Shown here piece after piece: positions 20,621 to 28,912 of a DNA stretch of 64,000 nt. The notes beneath the pieces are model-generated. The model was not told where the DNA came from and searched no databases. It worked only from the letters and a program-made list of their open reading frames with translations. Where the stretch lies: assembly GCF_003590645.1 (NCBI RefSeq), contig NZ_CP031834.1, positions 2,604,501-2,668,500 of the forward strand. The letters run 5' to 3'. Every line of letters begins with the position of its first letter. Within the stretch, counting starts at the first letter, position 1. The translations under genes and the position numbers were made by a program. This DNA is from Mesorhizobium sp. DCY119. Its GTDB lineage: Bacteria; Pseudomonadota; Alphaproteobacteria; Rhizobiales; Rhizobiaceae.

Positions 20621-21391
20621 ATGACATTTTCATCCCGACTGGCCGCTGGCGAGACGCTGATAACCGCATGGTCCGGCATTCCGGATGCGCTCACGGTCGA
20701 GATCGTCGCCGCGCAGGGTTTTGATGCGGTGACCCTCGACATGCAGCATGGCGGTCATCACGAAGACAGCGTCCTGCGCGGCATCGTCCCCGTGCTGCGG
20801 GCGAACAAGCATCCGGTGGTGCGCATCCCGGTCGGCCGCTTCGATATGGCGAGCCGGGCGCTGGATTTCGGTGCGGAAGCGGTCATCGCCCCTATGGTGA
20901 ACTCGGTGGAGGATGCGCAGCGCTTTGCTGCGGCCATGAAATATCCGCCGGTCGGCGAAAGGTCGTGGGGGCCGTCCTTCGCGCTGCCACGCGCCGGCGG
21001 CAGCGACATGAAGGTCTGGCTGAAGGAAAGCAACGCGAAGACGGTGTCCTTCGCGATGATCGAAACACGCGCTGCACTGGCAGCCCTTGACGGCATTCTG
21101 GAAACGCCGGGCATCGACGGCATTTTCGTCGGCCCCGCCGATTTCTCCATCGCATGGACCAATGGTGCTACGGTCGATGCGACCTTGGAAGACATGATGG
21201 AAACGGTGGAGAATATTGCCGCCAAAGTCAGGGCTGCCGGCAAGCATGCCGGCATCTTTGTCGTCGATGCAGCCATGAGCGGCCGCTTCGTCGATATGGG
21301 CTATCGTTTCCTGGCTCTCGGCACCGAGCATCGATACATCGCCATGGGCGCGGAAGCGCTGCTCAAGACGGCGCGCGGTTCCCTAAGATAG
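20621..21391 (+). CDS. HpcH/HpaI family aldolase
   Basis: A 256-aa class II (metal-dependent) pyruvate aldolase of the HpaI/GarL group, which cleaves or forms 2-keto-hydroxy acids. The catalytic and metal-binding setting is visible: LDMQHGGHHEDS (His), FAMIETRAAL (metal Glu), FVGPADFS (metal Asp), PVGERSWGPSFA. The substrate may be 2-keto-3-deoxy-glucarate or 4-hydroxy-2-ketoheptanedioate-like, but sequence does not decide. The ATG at 20621 follows GAGGAG; the open frame extends upstream into the terminator, so the shorter form is right. Confidence 0.9.
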   Translation: MTFSSRLAAGETLITAWSGIPDALTVEIVAAQGFDAVTLDMQHGGHHEDSVLRGIVPVLRANKHPVVRIPVGRFDMASRALDFGAEAVIAPMVNSVEDAQRFAAAMKYPPVGERSWGPSFALPRAGGSDMKVWLKESNAKTVSFAMIETRAALAALDGILETPGIDGIFVGPADFSIAWTNGATVDATLEDMMETVENIAAKVRAAGKHAGIFVVDAAMSGRFVDMGYRFLALGTEHRYIAMGAEALLKTARGSLR

Positions 21392-21398
21392 GGATGCG

Positions 21399-21953
21399 CT
21401 AGCCCGGCAGGTTGCTGAGAAAGTTCGCGAATGCCATCGTGCCTTCCGGCCACGGCCCATAACCGGCATCCGCATTGATGTGGCCGGCTTCACCGGCATG
21501 AATGAACCTCGAGCCCCAGGCGGCCGCGATGTCCTCGGCCATTTCCTGCGAGCAGAATGGATCGTTGCTGCTGGAGACGACGACCGACGGGAAGGGCAGC
21601 GGATCGCGCGGATAGGGCCCGAAGGTCATCAGGTGCTTCGGCCTGATTTCAGGGTTGGCGACATCCGGGGGCGCCACGAAGAAAGCGCCCGCGATCGGCT
21701 TTTTGAATTGCGGGATCGCCTGGATGACTGTCGGCACGCCAAGCGAATGAGCGATGAACACCACCGGCTTTTCCGCCTCGTTCACCGCTTTCACGACAGC
21801 TGCCGTCCAGTCCTCGACGACCGGCTTCGACCATTCCGCCTGTTCCACGCGCCGCGCGGTGGAAAGCTTCTGCTCCCAGCGTGTCTGCCAATGGTCCGGG
21901 CCCGAGTTGGTGTAGCCGGGGACGATGAGAATATCTGCGTCTTTTACCTTCAT
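21399..21953 (-). CDS. RBBP9/YdeN family alpha/beta hydrolase
   Basis: A 184-aa compact serine hydrolase. The opening DILIVPGYTNSGPDHWQTRWE is typical of RBBP9/YdeN proteins; nucleophile Ser lies in FIAHSLGVPTV, Asp in SSNDPFCS and His in GEAGHINADAG. Substrates in bacteria are unknown. The ATG at 21953 is chosen; another ATG 9 bases upstream is equally in frame. It is convergent with the HpaI aldolase (7-base gap) and divergent from the VOC gene. Confidence 0.86.
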   Translation of the reverse strand: MKVKDADILIVPGYTNSGPDHWQTRWEQKLSTARRVEQAEWSKPVVEDWTAAVVKAVNEAEKPVVFIAHSLGVPTVIQAIPQFKKPIAGAFFVAPPDVANPEIRPKHLMTFGPYPRDPLPFPSVVVSSSNDPFCSQEMAEDIAAAWGSRFIHAGEAGHINADAGYGPWPEGTMAFANFLSNLPG

Positions 21954-22107
21954 GCCGCGCATGTAGCGATGGCAGGCTGTGCGTGCAACTCCTTGCTTTG
22001 CTCTCGCAATGCTGAACAGCGTGTTTCCTGTTTTGCGGCTTGCGCCGCGTATGACTGCGCACGATGTTTGTCGCAACCAGACGTCGTTGATTTCAGGGGA
22101 TGGGCTT

Positions 22108-23007
22108 TTGCAACTCACACGGCGTAATTTTGTCGGCGCTGCCGGCCTGCTCGCTTTCGGGGCAGGGACTGGCAACGGCCGAGCGGAGCCAGACATGAGC
22201 GAATTGCCATTTGCCGCCACTACGCCGGTCAGCGTTTCCCGCGTCGGGCTGAAGGCGAAGAACGCCGAGACCCTTGCCGCCTATTATCGGGCGGTGGTCG
22301 GTCTTGAAGAACTGTCACGCGATGGATCTGTGATCACGCTGGGCGCCAGCGGCCGTCCTTTGATGGAGATCGAAAACGATGCTGCCGCACGCCAGGAAGA
22401 CCCACGCAGCGCCGGCCTCTTCCACACCGCGTTTCTGCTGCCATCCCGCGCCGATCTTGGGCGCTGGATAAAGCACGCGATCGCCAGCAACATCGCCGTT
22501 GACGGTGCCTCCGACCATCTGGTCAGCGAGGCGCTTTATCTCACCGACCCGGAAGGCAACGGCATAGAAATCTATGCTGATCGCCCGCACGAAAGCTGGA
22601 AATGGAATGGTGCGCAGATCGAAATGGCGACGGCGGCGCTGGATATCCCCGGCATCGTCGCCTCCGTGCCGGCCGGCAGCCCTGAATGGAAGAGCGCGCC
22701 GGAAAACAGCGTGATCGGCCACGTGCATCTTCGCGTTGGCAAGCCCGCGGAGGCCGAAGATTGGTGGAACTCGGAATTCGGCTTCGACACGGTTGCCAAA
22801 TATGGTGGCAGCGCTGTCTTCCTGTCTTCCGGCGGCTATCACCATCACATCGGCGCCAATTCCTGGCAGAGCCCGGGTGCCGGAAAGCGCGAAAGCGGCC
22901 AAACTGGCCTGACCTGGGTCGAAATGCGCTCGGCCGCCGCCAAGGCGGAAGAAACGCGCGAGGACCCGTGGGGCACGGTTATCAGGACGGTGCCGGACAA
23001 GGCCTGA
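22108..23007 (+). CDS. VOC family protein (glyoxalase/extradiol dioxygenase fold) with Tat signal
   Basis: About 299 aa with two tandem vicinal-oxygen-chelate modules (VSRVGLKAKNAETLAAYYRAVVGLEEL and IGHVHLRVGKPAEAEDWWNSEFGFDT), as in CatE-type catechol-2,3-dioxygenases. Possible metal ligands are His in LFHTAFLL, Glu in GIEIYADRP and His in GHVHLRV. A TTG start at 22108 with an AGGGGA site gives a twin-arginine signal, LTRRNFVGAAGLLAFGAG, so the protein may be exported folded. Alternatively translation starts at the ATG at 22195 (MSELPF), giving a cytoplasmic form. The substrate is unknown. Confidence 0.82.
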   Translation: MQLTRRNFVGAAGLLAFGAGTGNGRAEPDMSELPFAATTPVSVSRVGLKAKNAETLAAYYRAVVGLEELSRDGSVITLGASGRPLMEIENDAAARQEDPRSAGLFHTAFLLPSRADLGRWIKHAIASNIAVDGASDHLVSEALYLTDPEGNGIEIYADRPHESWKWNGAQIEMATAALDIPGIVASVPAGSPEWKSAPENSVIGHVHLRVGKPAEAEDWWNSEFGFDTVAKYGGSAVFLSSGGYHHHIGANSWQSPGAGKRESGQTGLTWVEMRSAAAKAEETREDPWGTVIRTVPDKA

Positions 23008-23027
23008 AGCGCGCAAAACGACAAATG

Positions 23028-23067
23028 AAAAAGGGCCTGCTGCAGGGAATGCGCAGGCCTTTTTTGA
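23028..23067. terminator. Intrinsic terminator between the VOC gene and purB
   Basis: A GGCCTGC / GCAGGCC stem is flanked by AAAAA and TTTTTT, so it serves the VOC gene (+). The A-run makes it usable for purB read from the other side. Confidence 0.8.
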
Positions 23068-23116
23068 TGGGAGGTCGTATGCAGTTACAACGATGGCGAC
23101 TGCATACGGTTCCGTC

Positions 23117-24424
23117 TTAGCTTTGGCCGAATACCCGTTTGAAGATCGTGTCGACGTGCTTGGTATGATAACCAAGGTCGAATTTTTCGCGGATTTCCTG
23201 CTCGGACAAGGCCGCCGTCACTTCCTTGTCGGAAAGCAATTCCTCAAGGAAATCAGCGCCCTGTTCCCAGACCTTCATGGCGTTGCGCTGGACCAGCCGG
23301 TATGAGTCTTCGCGCGAGACGCCAGCCTGCGTCAGGGCCAGCAGCACGCGTTGCGAATGGACCAGGCCGCGGAACTTGTTGAGGTTCTTCAGCATGTTTT
23401 CGGGATAGATGACCAGCTTCTCGACGACGCCGGCGAGGCGGTTCAGCGCGAAATCGAGCGTTATGGTGGTATCCGGCCCGATGGCGCGCTCGACGCTCGA
23501 ATGCGAGATATCGCGCTCATGCCACAGCGCCACGTTTTCCAGCGCAGGCGTAACCGACATGCGCACGAGGCGGGCAAGGCCGGTCAGGTTTTCCGTCAAG
23601 ACCGGGTTGCGCTTGTGCGGCATGGCCGACGACCCCTTCTGGCCGGGCGAGAAGAACTCTTCCGCTTCCAGCACTTCGGTGCGCTGCATATGGCGGATTT
23701 CGATGGCGACGTTCTCGATAGACGAGGCGATGACACCGAGCGTGGCGAAGAACATGGCGTGACGATCGCGCGGTATGACCTGTGTCGAGACAGGCTCCGG
23801 CACGAGGCCGAGCTTCTCGCAGACATATTCTTCCACCGACGGATCGATGTTGGCGAAGGTGCCGACCGCGCCCGAAATGGCGCCGGTGGCGATTTCCGCG
23901 CGCGCTGCCACCAGACGCGCCCGGTTGCGTGTCATCTCGGCATAGAAGCGGGCGAAGGTCAGGCCCATCGTCGTCGGCTCGGCATGGATGCCGTGGCTGC
24001 GGCCGATGCGGATGGTGTCCTTGTGTTCGAAGGCGCGCTTCTTCAGGGCGGCGAGAACACGATCGAGGTCGGCCAACAGAAGGTCTGCCGCGCGCACCAG
24101 CTGGATGTTCAGCGTCGTATCGAGCACGTCCGACGAGGTCATGCCCTGGTGGACGAAACGCGCGTCGGGCCCGATGAATTCGCCCAAATGGGTGAGGAAG
24201 GCGATGACATCGTGCTTGGTGACCGCTTCGATCTCATCGATGCGGGCGACGTCGAACTTCGCCGCGCCACCTTTTTCCCAGATCGTCTTTGCGGCTTCCT
24301 TGGGGATGACGCCGATCTCGGCCAGTGCGTCGCAGGCATAGGCCTCGATCTCGAACCAGATGCGGAAGCGCGTTTCCGGCGACCAGATGGCAACCATTTC
24401 CGGGCGCGAATAGCGAGGGATCAT
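23117..24424 (-). CDS. purB: Adenylosuccinate lyase
   Basis: Catalyses two steps of purine synthesis: SAICAR to AICAR, and adenylosuccinate to AMP. The 435-aa length is standard. The fumarase/aspartase signature SSAMPHKRNP, FVHQGMTSSDVLDTTLN and RSHGIHAEPTTMGLTFA are present, with the N-terminus MIPRYSRPEMVAIWS. It lies 4 kb upstream of the purC operon on the same strand, separated by plus-strand genes, so it is an independent unit. Confidence 0.98.
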   Translation of the reverse strand: MIPRYSRPEMVAIWSPETRFRIWFEIEAYACDALAEIGVIPKEAAKTIWEKGGAAKFDVARIDEIEAVTKHDVIAFLTHLGEFIGPDARFVHQGMTSSDVLDTTLNIQLVRAADLLLADLDRVLAALKKRAFEHKDTIRIGRSHGIHAEPTTMGLTFARFYAEMTRNRARLVAARAEIATGAISGAVGTFANIDPSVEEYVCEKLGLVPEPVSTQVIPRDRHAMFFATLGVIASSIENVAIEIRHMQRTEVLEAEEFFSPGQKGSSAMPHKRNPVLTENLTGLARLVRMSVTPALENVALWHERDISHSSVERAIGPDTTITLDFALNRLAGVVEKLVIYPENMLKNLNKFRGLVHSQRVLLALTQAGVSREDSYRLVQRNAMKVWEQGADFLEELLSDKEVTAALSEQEIREKFDLGYHTKHVDTIFKRVFGQS

Positions 24425-24482
24425 GTCAGGGCATCCATGTGAGCATTGTTCAGCGGCGTCCTAACAGAGGAGGGCGCATTGC

Positions 24483-25022
24483 TCAATGCGGACGGCGCGC
24501 AAACCACAAAGCCGCGACAAACAGGACGACGAAGCCAACCGGGAAGAACAGGCGAATTCCCAGCACCGTGAATTGATAGAGTGCGGCCAGCCCCGTGAAA
24601 ATGATCTGGAATGCCCAGATCACGGTGAATGCTTCGGCGTGCCATTGCGCGTAGTAGAGGCGATACTGAATGGCATAAAGCACAGCCGTAACGCCTATCG
24701 TCGCGACGGCGAAGGAAACGAATGCGGCGGCGAATGCCGTTTCGGCGCGTTTGCCCTGTGAAAGAAAGGCGGCCGCCCATAGTCCGAGCGGAAAGGCTAA
24801 AAATCCCCCGGCTGCGAACAGCGTCGTCACGGTCCGCATCTTTTCCGGCGTTTCCCAGGCATCGAGCATGAGATTGAAAAGGGCACTGCCAGCCATTGCG
24901 ATGGCCCAAAGAACCGCGCCTATCGACGCGGTCCGAACTGATGGACGGGTACGGCGAAAGCGTGCGAGCAGACGCCTGATGCCTTGATTGCCTGCAACGG
25001 CTGTGATGCCGGACGCGCTCAC
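24483..25022 (-). CDS. Integral membrane protein, function unknown
   Basis: A 179-aa protein with about five hydrophobic segments (residues roughly 31-52, 66-86, 94-116, 131-151 and 155-174) and a basic N-terminal tail (RRLLARFRRTRPSVRT), which suggests an N-in inner-membrane protein. No family is recognised. Its start overlaps the stop of the DUF2259 gene by 4 bases (ATGA), so the two are translationally coupled and probably work in one process. Confidence 0.75.
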   Translation of the reverse strand: MSASGITAVAGNQGIRRLLARFRRTRPSVRTASIGAVLWAIAMAGSALFNLMLDAWETPEKMRTVTTLFAAGGFLAFPLGLWAAAFLSQGKRAETAFAAAFVSFAVATIGVTAVLYAIQYRLYYAQWHAEAFTVIWAFQIIFTGLAALYQFTVLGIRLFFPVGFVVLFVAALWFARRPH

Positions 25023-25741
25023 AATCGACCCGTCACAGCGATCCAGCGGTAATCCGGACCTTCGAAGCCGACGCCACGTATGGCGATCAGCACCGCATAG
25101 GCTGGCTTGCCGCCTTCGCCAAAAAAGGTCTGGATGCCGCCGATGCTATATCCGAGCGGACAGCCACGGCTCTGCGGGATTGTCTTGTCCTCATGCAGCG
25201 TACGCGTCTGGCCGCCGTCGCGTGCGTCGATGCGCGACAGACGAAAGCCGGATGTCTCGCCCATGCCCTCGCAACTCCCGGCTGCGGGCAGAGGGATTTC
25301 CTCGAGCCGAACCTCCAGCGGATCGTCAATGGGTGGGAAGACCGGGCGCGGATTGACGACCATGCGATGTGGGTCGGCGTTCAGTTGGGTTACCGCGTTG
25401 GAGCCGGCGGCAATGCCGCGATTCAGGCCTGCTCCCTTGACGATCTTGTCGCCGAGTTCGGAAGACTGTTTTCGAGCCGCTTCAAGATTTGCGCTCTCAT
25501 CGTCGAGCCTGACGCGCACCGGCGAGCCGGGCAGGAACTTGTCGGTCGCGGTGTCGATGTAATAGCGGTTGGAATAGGGAAACCCTGATCCATCCTGCAC
25601 GCCATATTCCTCGAAAACGAAGATGCCGCCGTCGGCGCTGAAGCCCATGACTTCCAGATTGGCGACATCGCCGGCTCGGGCTACCGGGACGGCGGCCACG
25701 GCACCAAGGCAGGCGGCCGCAAATACAGCCTTCACGTTCAT
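25019..25741 (-). CDS. DUF2259 secreted protein
   Basis: A 240-aa protein with a Sec signal (MNVKAVFAAACLGAVAAVPVARA) and a mature domain typical of DUF2259 (NLEVMGFSADGGIFVFEEYGVQDGSGFPYSNRYYIDTATDKFLPGSPVRVRL). The function is unknown; the pattern suggests a periplasmic beta-rich domain. The ATG at 25741 follows GGAGCAG. The stop overlaps the next membrane-protein start by 4 bases. Confidence 0.85.
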   Translation of the reverse strand: MNVKAVFAAACLGAVAAVPVARAGDVANLEVMGFSADGGIFVFEEYGVQDGSGFPYSNRYYIDTATDKFLPGSPVRVRLDDESANLEAARKQSSELGDKIVKGAGLNRGIAAGSNAVTQLNADPHRMVVNPRPVFPPIDDPLEVRLEEIPLPAAGSCEGMGETSGFRLSRIDARDGGQTRTLHEDKTIPQSRGCPLGYSIGGIQTFFGEGGKPAYAVLIAIRGVGFEGPDYRWIAVTGRL

Positions 25742-25865
25742 GTTCTGCTCCGGTTTCGGCTCGAAGTTTTCCCGAACCATAAGGTCGAAGGTCCTAACAC
25801 GGCGTATGCATCCAAACCGGCATCTGCGCGTTCACCTTGGTTGTCTATAACAAGGAGATATTGCC

Positions 25866-26117
25866 GTGGCGAACGTCAACCAGATTAGGGAACATATGGA
25901 AGTCATCGGGGCAGACGGTGTTCACGTCGGCACCGTGGACAAGGTCGAAGGTCATCGCATCAAACTGACAAGGAATGACAGCGGCATGGGCGCCCACAAA
26001 GGCCATCATCATTATATCTCCACCAGCCTTGTCGCTGAACTGGAAGGCAACAAAGTTCGCCTCTCGGCAAATGCGGATGTCGCGGTGACCTTCGAGGAAG
26101 AAGCCGACGGGAAATAG
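25866..26117 (+). CDS. DUF2171 family protein
   Basis: An 83-aa soluble protein with a PRC-barrel-like core: HMEVIGADGVHVGTVDKVEGHRIKLTR, then a histidine-rich turn (HKGHHHYIS) and ADVAVTFEEEADGK. DUF2171 proteins are small and of unknown function, often next to stress genes. Translation begins at GTG with a strong AAGGAGAT site 6 bases upstream. It is convergent with the P1 peptidase gene. Confidence 0.85.
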   Translation: MANVNQIREHMEVIGADGVHVGTVDKVEGHRIKLTRNDSGMGAHKGHHHYISTSLVAELEGNKVRLSANADVAVTFEEEADGK

Positions 26118-26132
26118 TTTTCCGGCTGGCTC

Positions 26133-27140
26133 CTAGCGCGACGACCAGACCGGGAACAGGTCATTCTCGGCCGGGGTCGCGGCAAAGATGGCGCGCGCGA
26201 TGGCCCGCGCCATGGTCGCGCCTGCGGCGGCATAAAGGTCGATGGCGTCGTTCAGTTCCAGCGTCTTCCCGCTGCGGCCGGTTGCGAGTGCAAACACCAG
26301 ATCGCCGTCGACGGGCGTGTGCGTCGGCCAGATGGCGCGGGCAAAGCCGTCATGCGCGGCGATTGCAAGCCGCTTGGCGGCCGCCTTGGTCATGACTGCA
26401 TCGGTCGCGATTATCGCGATGGTGGTGTTTTCGCCGGCCTTCAGCCCGTCCCGGAATTTGAGACGAACGTCCTGGGCATCCGCGGGCAGAGGCGCCGGAA
26501 AGCCAAGCCCGCCGAACTCGTCGCCCATCTCCCAGGGGGCGGCCCAGAAATGACGGCTGTTGCCAACAGTAACAGACCCGGTCGGGTTTGCGGCGACCAG
26601 CGCGCCGATGGTGACGCCATTGGGCAGCAGCGTCGAGGCTGAGCCGAGGCCGCCCTTCAATCCGGCGCTCAACGCGCCTGTTCCGGCACCAGCGGTGCCG
26701 ATTGAAAAATCCAGCGAGGCGTTCTGCACGGCCTCGTAACCGAGTTCGCGGTACGGCGGATAAAGCCCCCAATCCTTGTCGCCGCCGTTCGGCAGGTCGA
26801 AAAGGATCGCAGCCGGCACGATCGGGATTCGAAAATCGCGCGCCGCAAAGCCGATGCCCTTTTCGCGCAGTGCCGCCTGCACCCCGGACGCTGCGTCGAG
26901 TCCGAACGCCGAGCCGCCGGACAGCACCACCGCGTTGATGGTTTCGACCGAATTGTGTGCCTCAAGGAGGTCGGTCTCGCGCGTTCCAGGCGCTCCGCCC
27001 AGCACCTGCACGCCTGCCACCGCCGGCTCATCGCAGAGAACGACGGAAACGCCGGATTTGAGCTTTGCGTCGTCCGCATTGCCGACGCGCAAGCCGGCGA
27101 CATCGGTGATCAGATTGCGCGGTCCGGTCTTGAAGGTCAT
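26133..27140 (-). CDS. P1 family peptidase (DmpA/NylC-like, MEROPS S58)
   Basis: A 335-aa Ntn-hydrolase-type amidase/aminopeptidase that is usually made as a precursor and self-cleaved into two chains. Family sequence is clear: NLITDVAGLRVGNADDAKLKSGVSVVLCDEPAVAGVQVLGGAPGTRETDLL, INAVVLSGGSAFGLDAASGVQAAL, GAGTGALSAGLKGGLGSAS and VAANPTGSVTVG. The self-cleavage residue cannot be placed with confidence. Substrates range from D-aminopeptides to nylon oligomers in relatives. Its start overlaps the stop of an upstream periplasmic binding protein gene by 4 bases. Confidence 0.88.
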   Translation of the reverse strand: MTFKTGPRNLITDVAGLRVGNADDAKLKSGVSVVLCDEPAVAGVQVLGGAPGTRETDLLEAHNSVETINAVVLSGGSAFGLDAASGVQAALREKGIGFAARDFRIPIVPAAILFDLPNGGDKDWGLYPPYRELGYEAVQNASLDFSIGTAGAGTGALSAGLKGGLGSASTLLPNGVTIGALVAANPTGSVTVGNSRHFWAAPWEMGDEFGGLGFPAPLPADAQDVRLKFRDGLKAGENTTIAIIATDAVMTKAAAKRLAIAAHDGFARAIWPTHTPVDGDLVFALATGRSGKTLELNDAIDLYAAAGATMARAIARAIFAATPAENDLFPVWSSR

Positions 27141-28213
27141 TGCACGTCCAATGGGAGAAAGCGTGAGCCGTCGAAGCGGAACAAACGATAGGGGTTCGCC
27201 GAAAGATCGCCCCTGTCATTGAAGCGCACGGGGCCGATCGCGGTGGAGAACTCGCGGCCGGCCAGCGTCCCGGCCAAAGGCTTTCCCGTGTCGGCTGCTT
27301 CGGTCACTGCGGCTATGGCAATCTCGGTGGCTGCGTAAGCCGGAAGCACGTAGCCCTCGGGAACTATTCCTTTGGCGCCAAGCTTCTCGATGGCGGCCGG
27401 CGTGGCGATATCGGACCATTCAGAAAGGGCGACCATCAACGTGCCTTCGGCGAGCGGCACGTCTCCCGGTGCAGACCGCAAATTCTCGCCACCGGCAAAG
27501 GTGATGTCGGTGCCAATCTTTTTTGCGTCGCGGGCCATGATGGCGATGTCGTCGCGGTCGCCGCCGACGAAGACATGCGTCGCCTCGGCTTTGCGCAACC
27601 TGCCGACCAGACCGATCTGGTTGTCGAGCTGCGGCCGGAATGTATCGGTGAATACGGGCTTTAGCCCGCTTTGCTCAGCCGCCGTTCGAAAACTTTCGGC
27701 CAGTTCGCGGCCGTAGATCGTGCCGTCATCGATGACCGCAAAAAGCTCTTCGCGCCAAAGCCGGGTCAGCAGACGCCCGGCTGCCTCGCGCTCGCTGTCG
27801 GCGCGTGGTCCCAGGCGAAACACCGGCCAGCCGGTTTTTTCGCGGCGGTCGGTCAGGCTGTCGGTGCGCACGCCAACCGTGATGACGGGGATGTTTGCCT
27901 GCTTCAGGATCGGCAAGGCGGCTTCGATGGACTCCGTGCACAAAAAGCCGACGACAATCTGTACCTTTGCGTCGACAAATCGCTGGGCGGCATTCACGCC
28001 GCCTTCGCCCGTGCAGGTGTCGTCGGCGACTTCAAGTGTGATGTCGGGCGCGCTTGCTGCTTCGAGTGCGCCGTTGCGGATCTGCTCGCCGAGAAGCTGG
28101 GAAGGGCCGCTGAGCGGAGCGGCCACGCCGATGCGCATTGCCTCCGCCCGAGCCGGGCCGCCGGCGAGCGCCAGCGCGAACAGTGCGCCAATGACAAAGC
28201 CTGCAATCCGCAT
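27137..28213 (-). CDS. LivK-type periplasmic binding protein (branched-chain amino acid ABC family)
   Basis: A 358-aa type I periplasmic binding protein (Peripla_BP_6) with a Sec signal, MRIAGFVIGALFALALAGGPARAEA. The mature start, MRIGVAAPLSGPSQLLGEQIRNGALEAA, is typical of amino-acid or amide binding proteins. No permease or ATPase gene is adjacent, so it is an orphan binding protein or uses a transporter encoded elsewhere. It is translationally coupled (4-base overlap) to the P1 peptidase, which suggests a link between binding a peptide-like compound and hydrolysing it. Confidence 0.86.
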   Translation of the reverse strand: MRIAGFVIGALFALALAGGPARAEAMRIGVAAPLSGPSQLLGEQIRNGALEAASAPDITLEVADDTCTGEGGVNAAQRFVDAKVQIVVGFLCTESIEAALPILKQANIPVITVGVRTDSLTDRREKTGWPVFRLGPRADSEREAAGRLLTRLWREELFAVIDDGTIYGRELAESFRTAAEQSGLKPVFTDTFRPQLDNQIGLVGRLRKAEATHVFVGGDRDDIAIMARDAKKIGTDITFAGGENLRSAPGDVPLAEGTLMVALSEWSDIATPAAIEKLGAKGIVPEGYVLPAYAATEIAIAAVTEAADTGKPLAGTLAGREFSTAIGPVRFNDRGDLSANPYRLFRFDGSRFLPLDVQ

Positions 28214-28395
28214 AGGTTTCAACGTTTCCCCCAATGCCGGCAAGGGCATAGCCGGCATCATTTTCCGGCCAAGAGGTAAAGGCTGCCCCTTGATAGCGCA
28301 ACACGCTAATTCAAGGGTGGCCCAAGTCGCATTGCTTGTGGCGTTATGTCCTTGGCCATATATACCGGACAACTGATTGTCTTGGGGTTTACCGA

Positions 28396-28896
28396 GTGTT
28401 GAAGAAAAACGATATCGAGCCGCAGGCCTACCGGGATGCGATGAGCCATTTTGCCGGAGCCGTCCATGTCGTGACGACAGATGGGCAGGCTGGTAGGCGC
28501 GGCGCGACTGTGATTGCGGCCTGTTCGGTGTCGGATACACCGCCGATGATTCTCGTCTGCCTGAACCGCGAAAATCCCAAAAATCAGCTGTTTGTCGAGA
28601 ACGGCAATTTCGCGTTGAACACGCTGTCTTCCCATCATCAACACGTGGCGGCAGGGTTTTCGGGCATCACGAAGCTGTCGGCTGACGAACGTTTCGCGCT
28701 TGCGCAATGGGACACGATTTCCAGCGGCGCGCCGACGCTTGCCGATGCGCTGGCGGTTTTCGATTGCGAACTGGTCGATACCAAGGATCTCGCGACCCAT
28801 CGTGTGCTTTTTGGCAAGGTGACAGGCTTGCGCATCGGCGATAATTTGGAGCCGCTCGTCTATCACGACCGCGGCTATCACGTCCTTGGCCGATAA
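28396..28896 (+). CDS. Flavin reductase family protein (RutF-like)
   Basis: A 166-aa FMN-binding split-barrel reductase that supplies reduced flavin. YRDAMSHFAGAVHVVTTDGQAGRRGATVIAACSVSDTPPMILVCLNRENPKNQLF is the FMN-binding core, with FALNTLSSHHQHVAAGFSG typical of RutF/HpaC relatives. The GTG at 28396 is chosen (VLKKNDIEPQAYRDAM); the next codon, TTG, is also possible. It lies 16 bases before the MoxR gene and may be the first gene of the Cox-type cluster, or belong to an unlinked monooxygenase. Confidence 0.86.
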   Translation: MLKKNDIEPQAYRDAMSHFAGAVHVVTTDGQAGRRGATVIAACSVSDTPPMILVCLNRENPKNQLFVENGNFALNTLSSHHQHVAAGFSGITKLSADERFALAQWDTISSGAPTLADALAVFDCELVDTKDLATHRVLFGKVTGLRIGDNLEPLVYHDRGYHVLGR

Positions 28897-28912
28897 GGCC
28901 CATGGAGACGCA

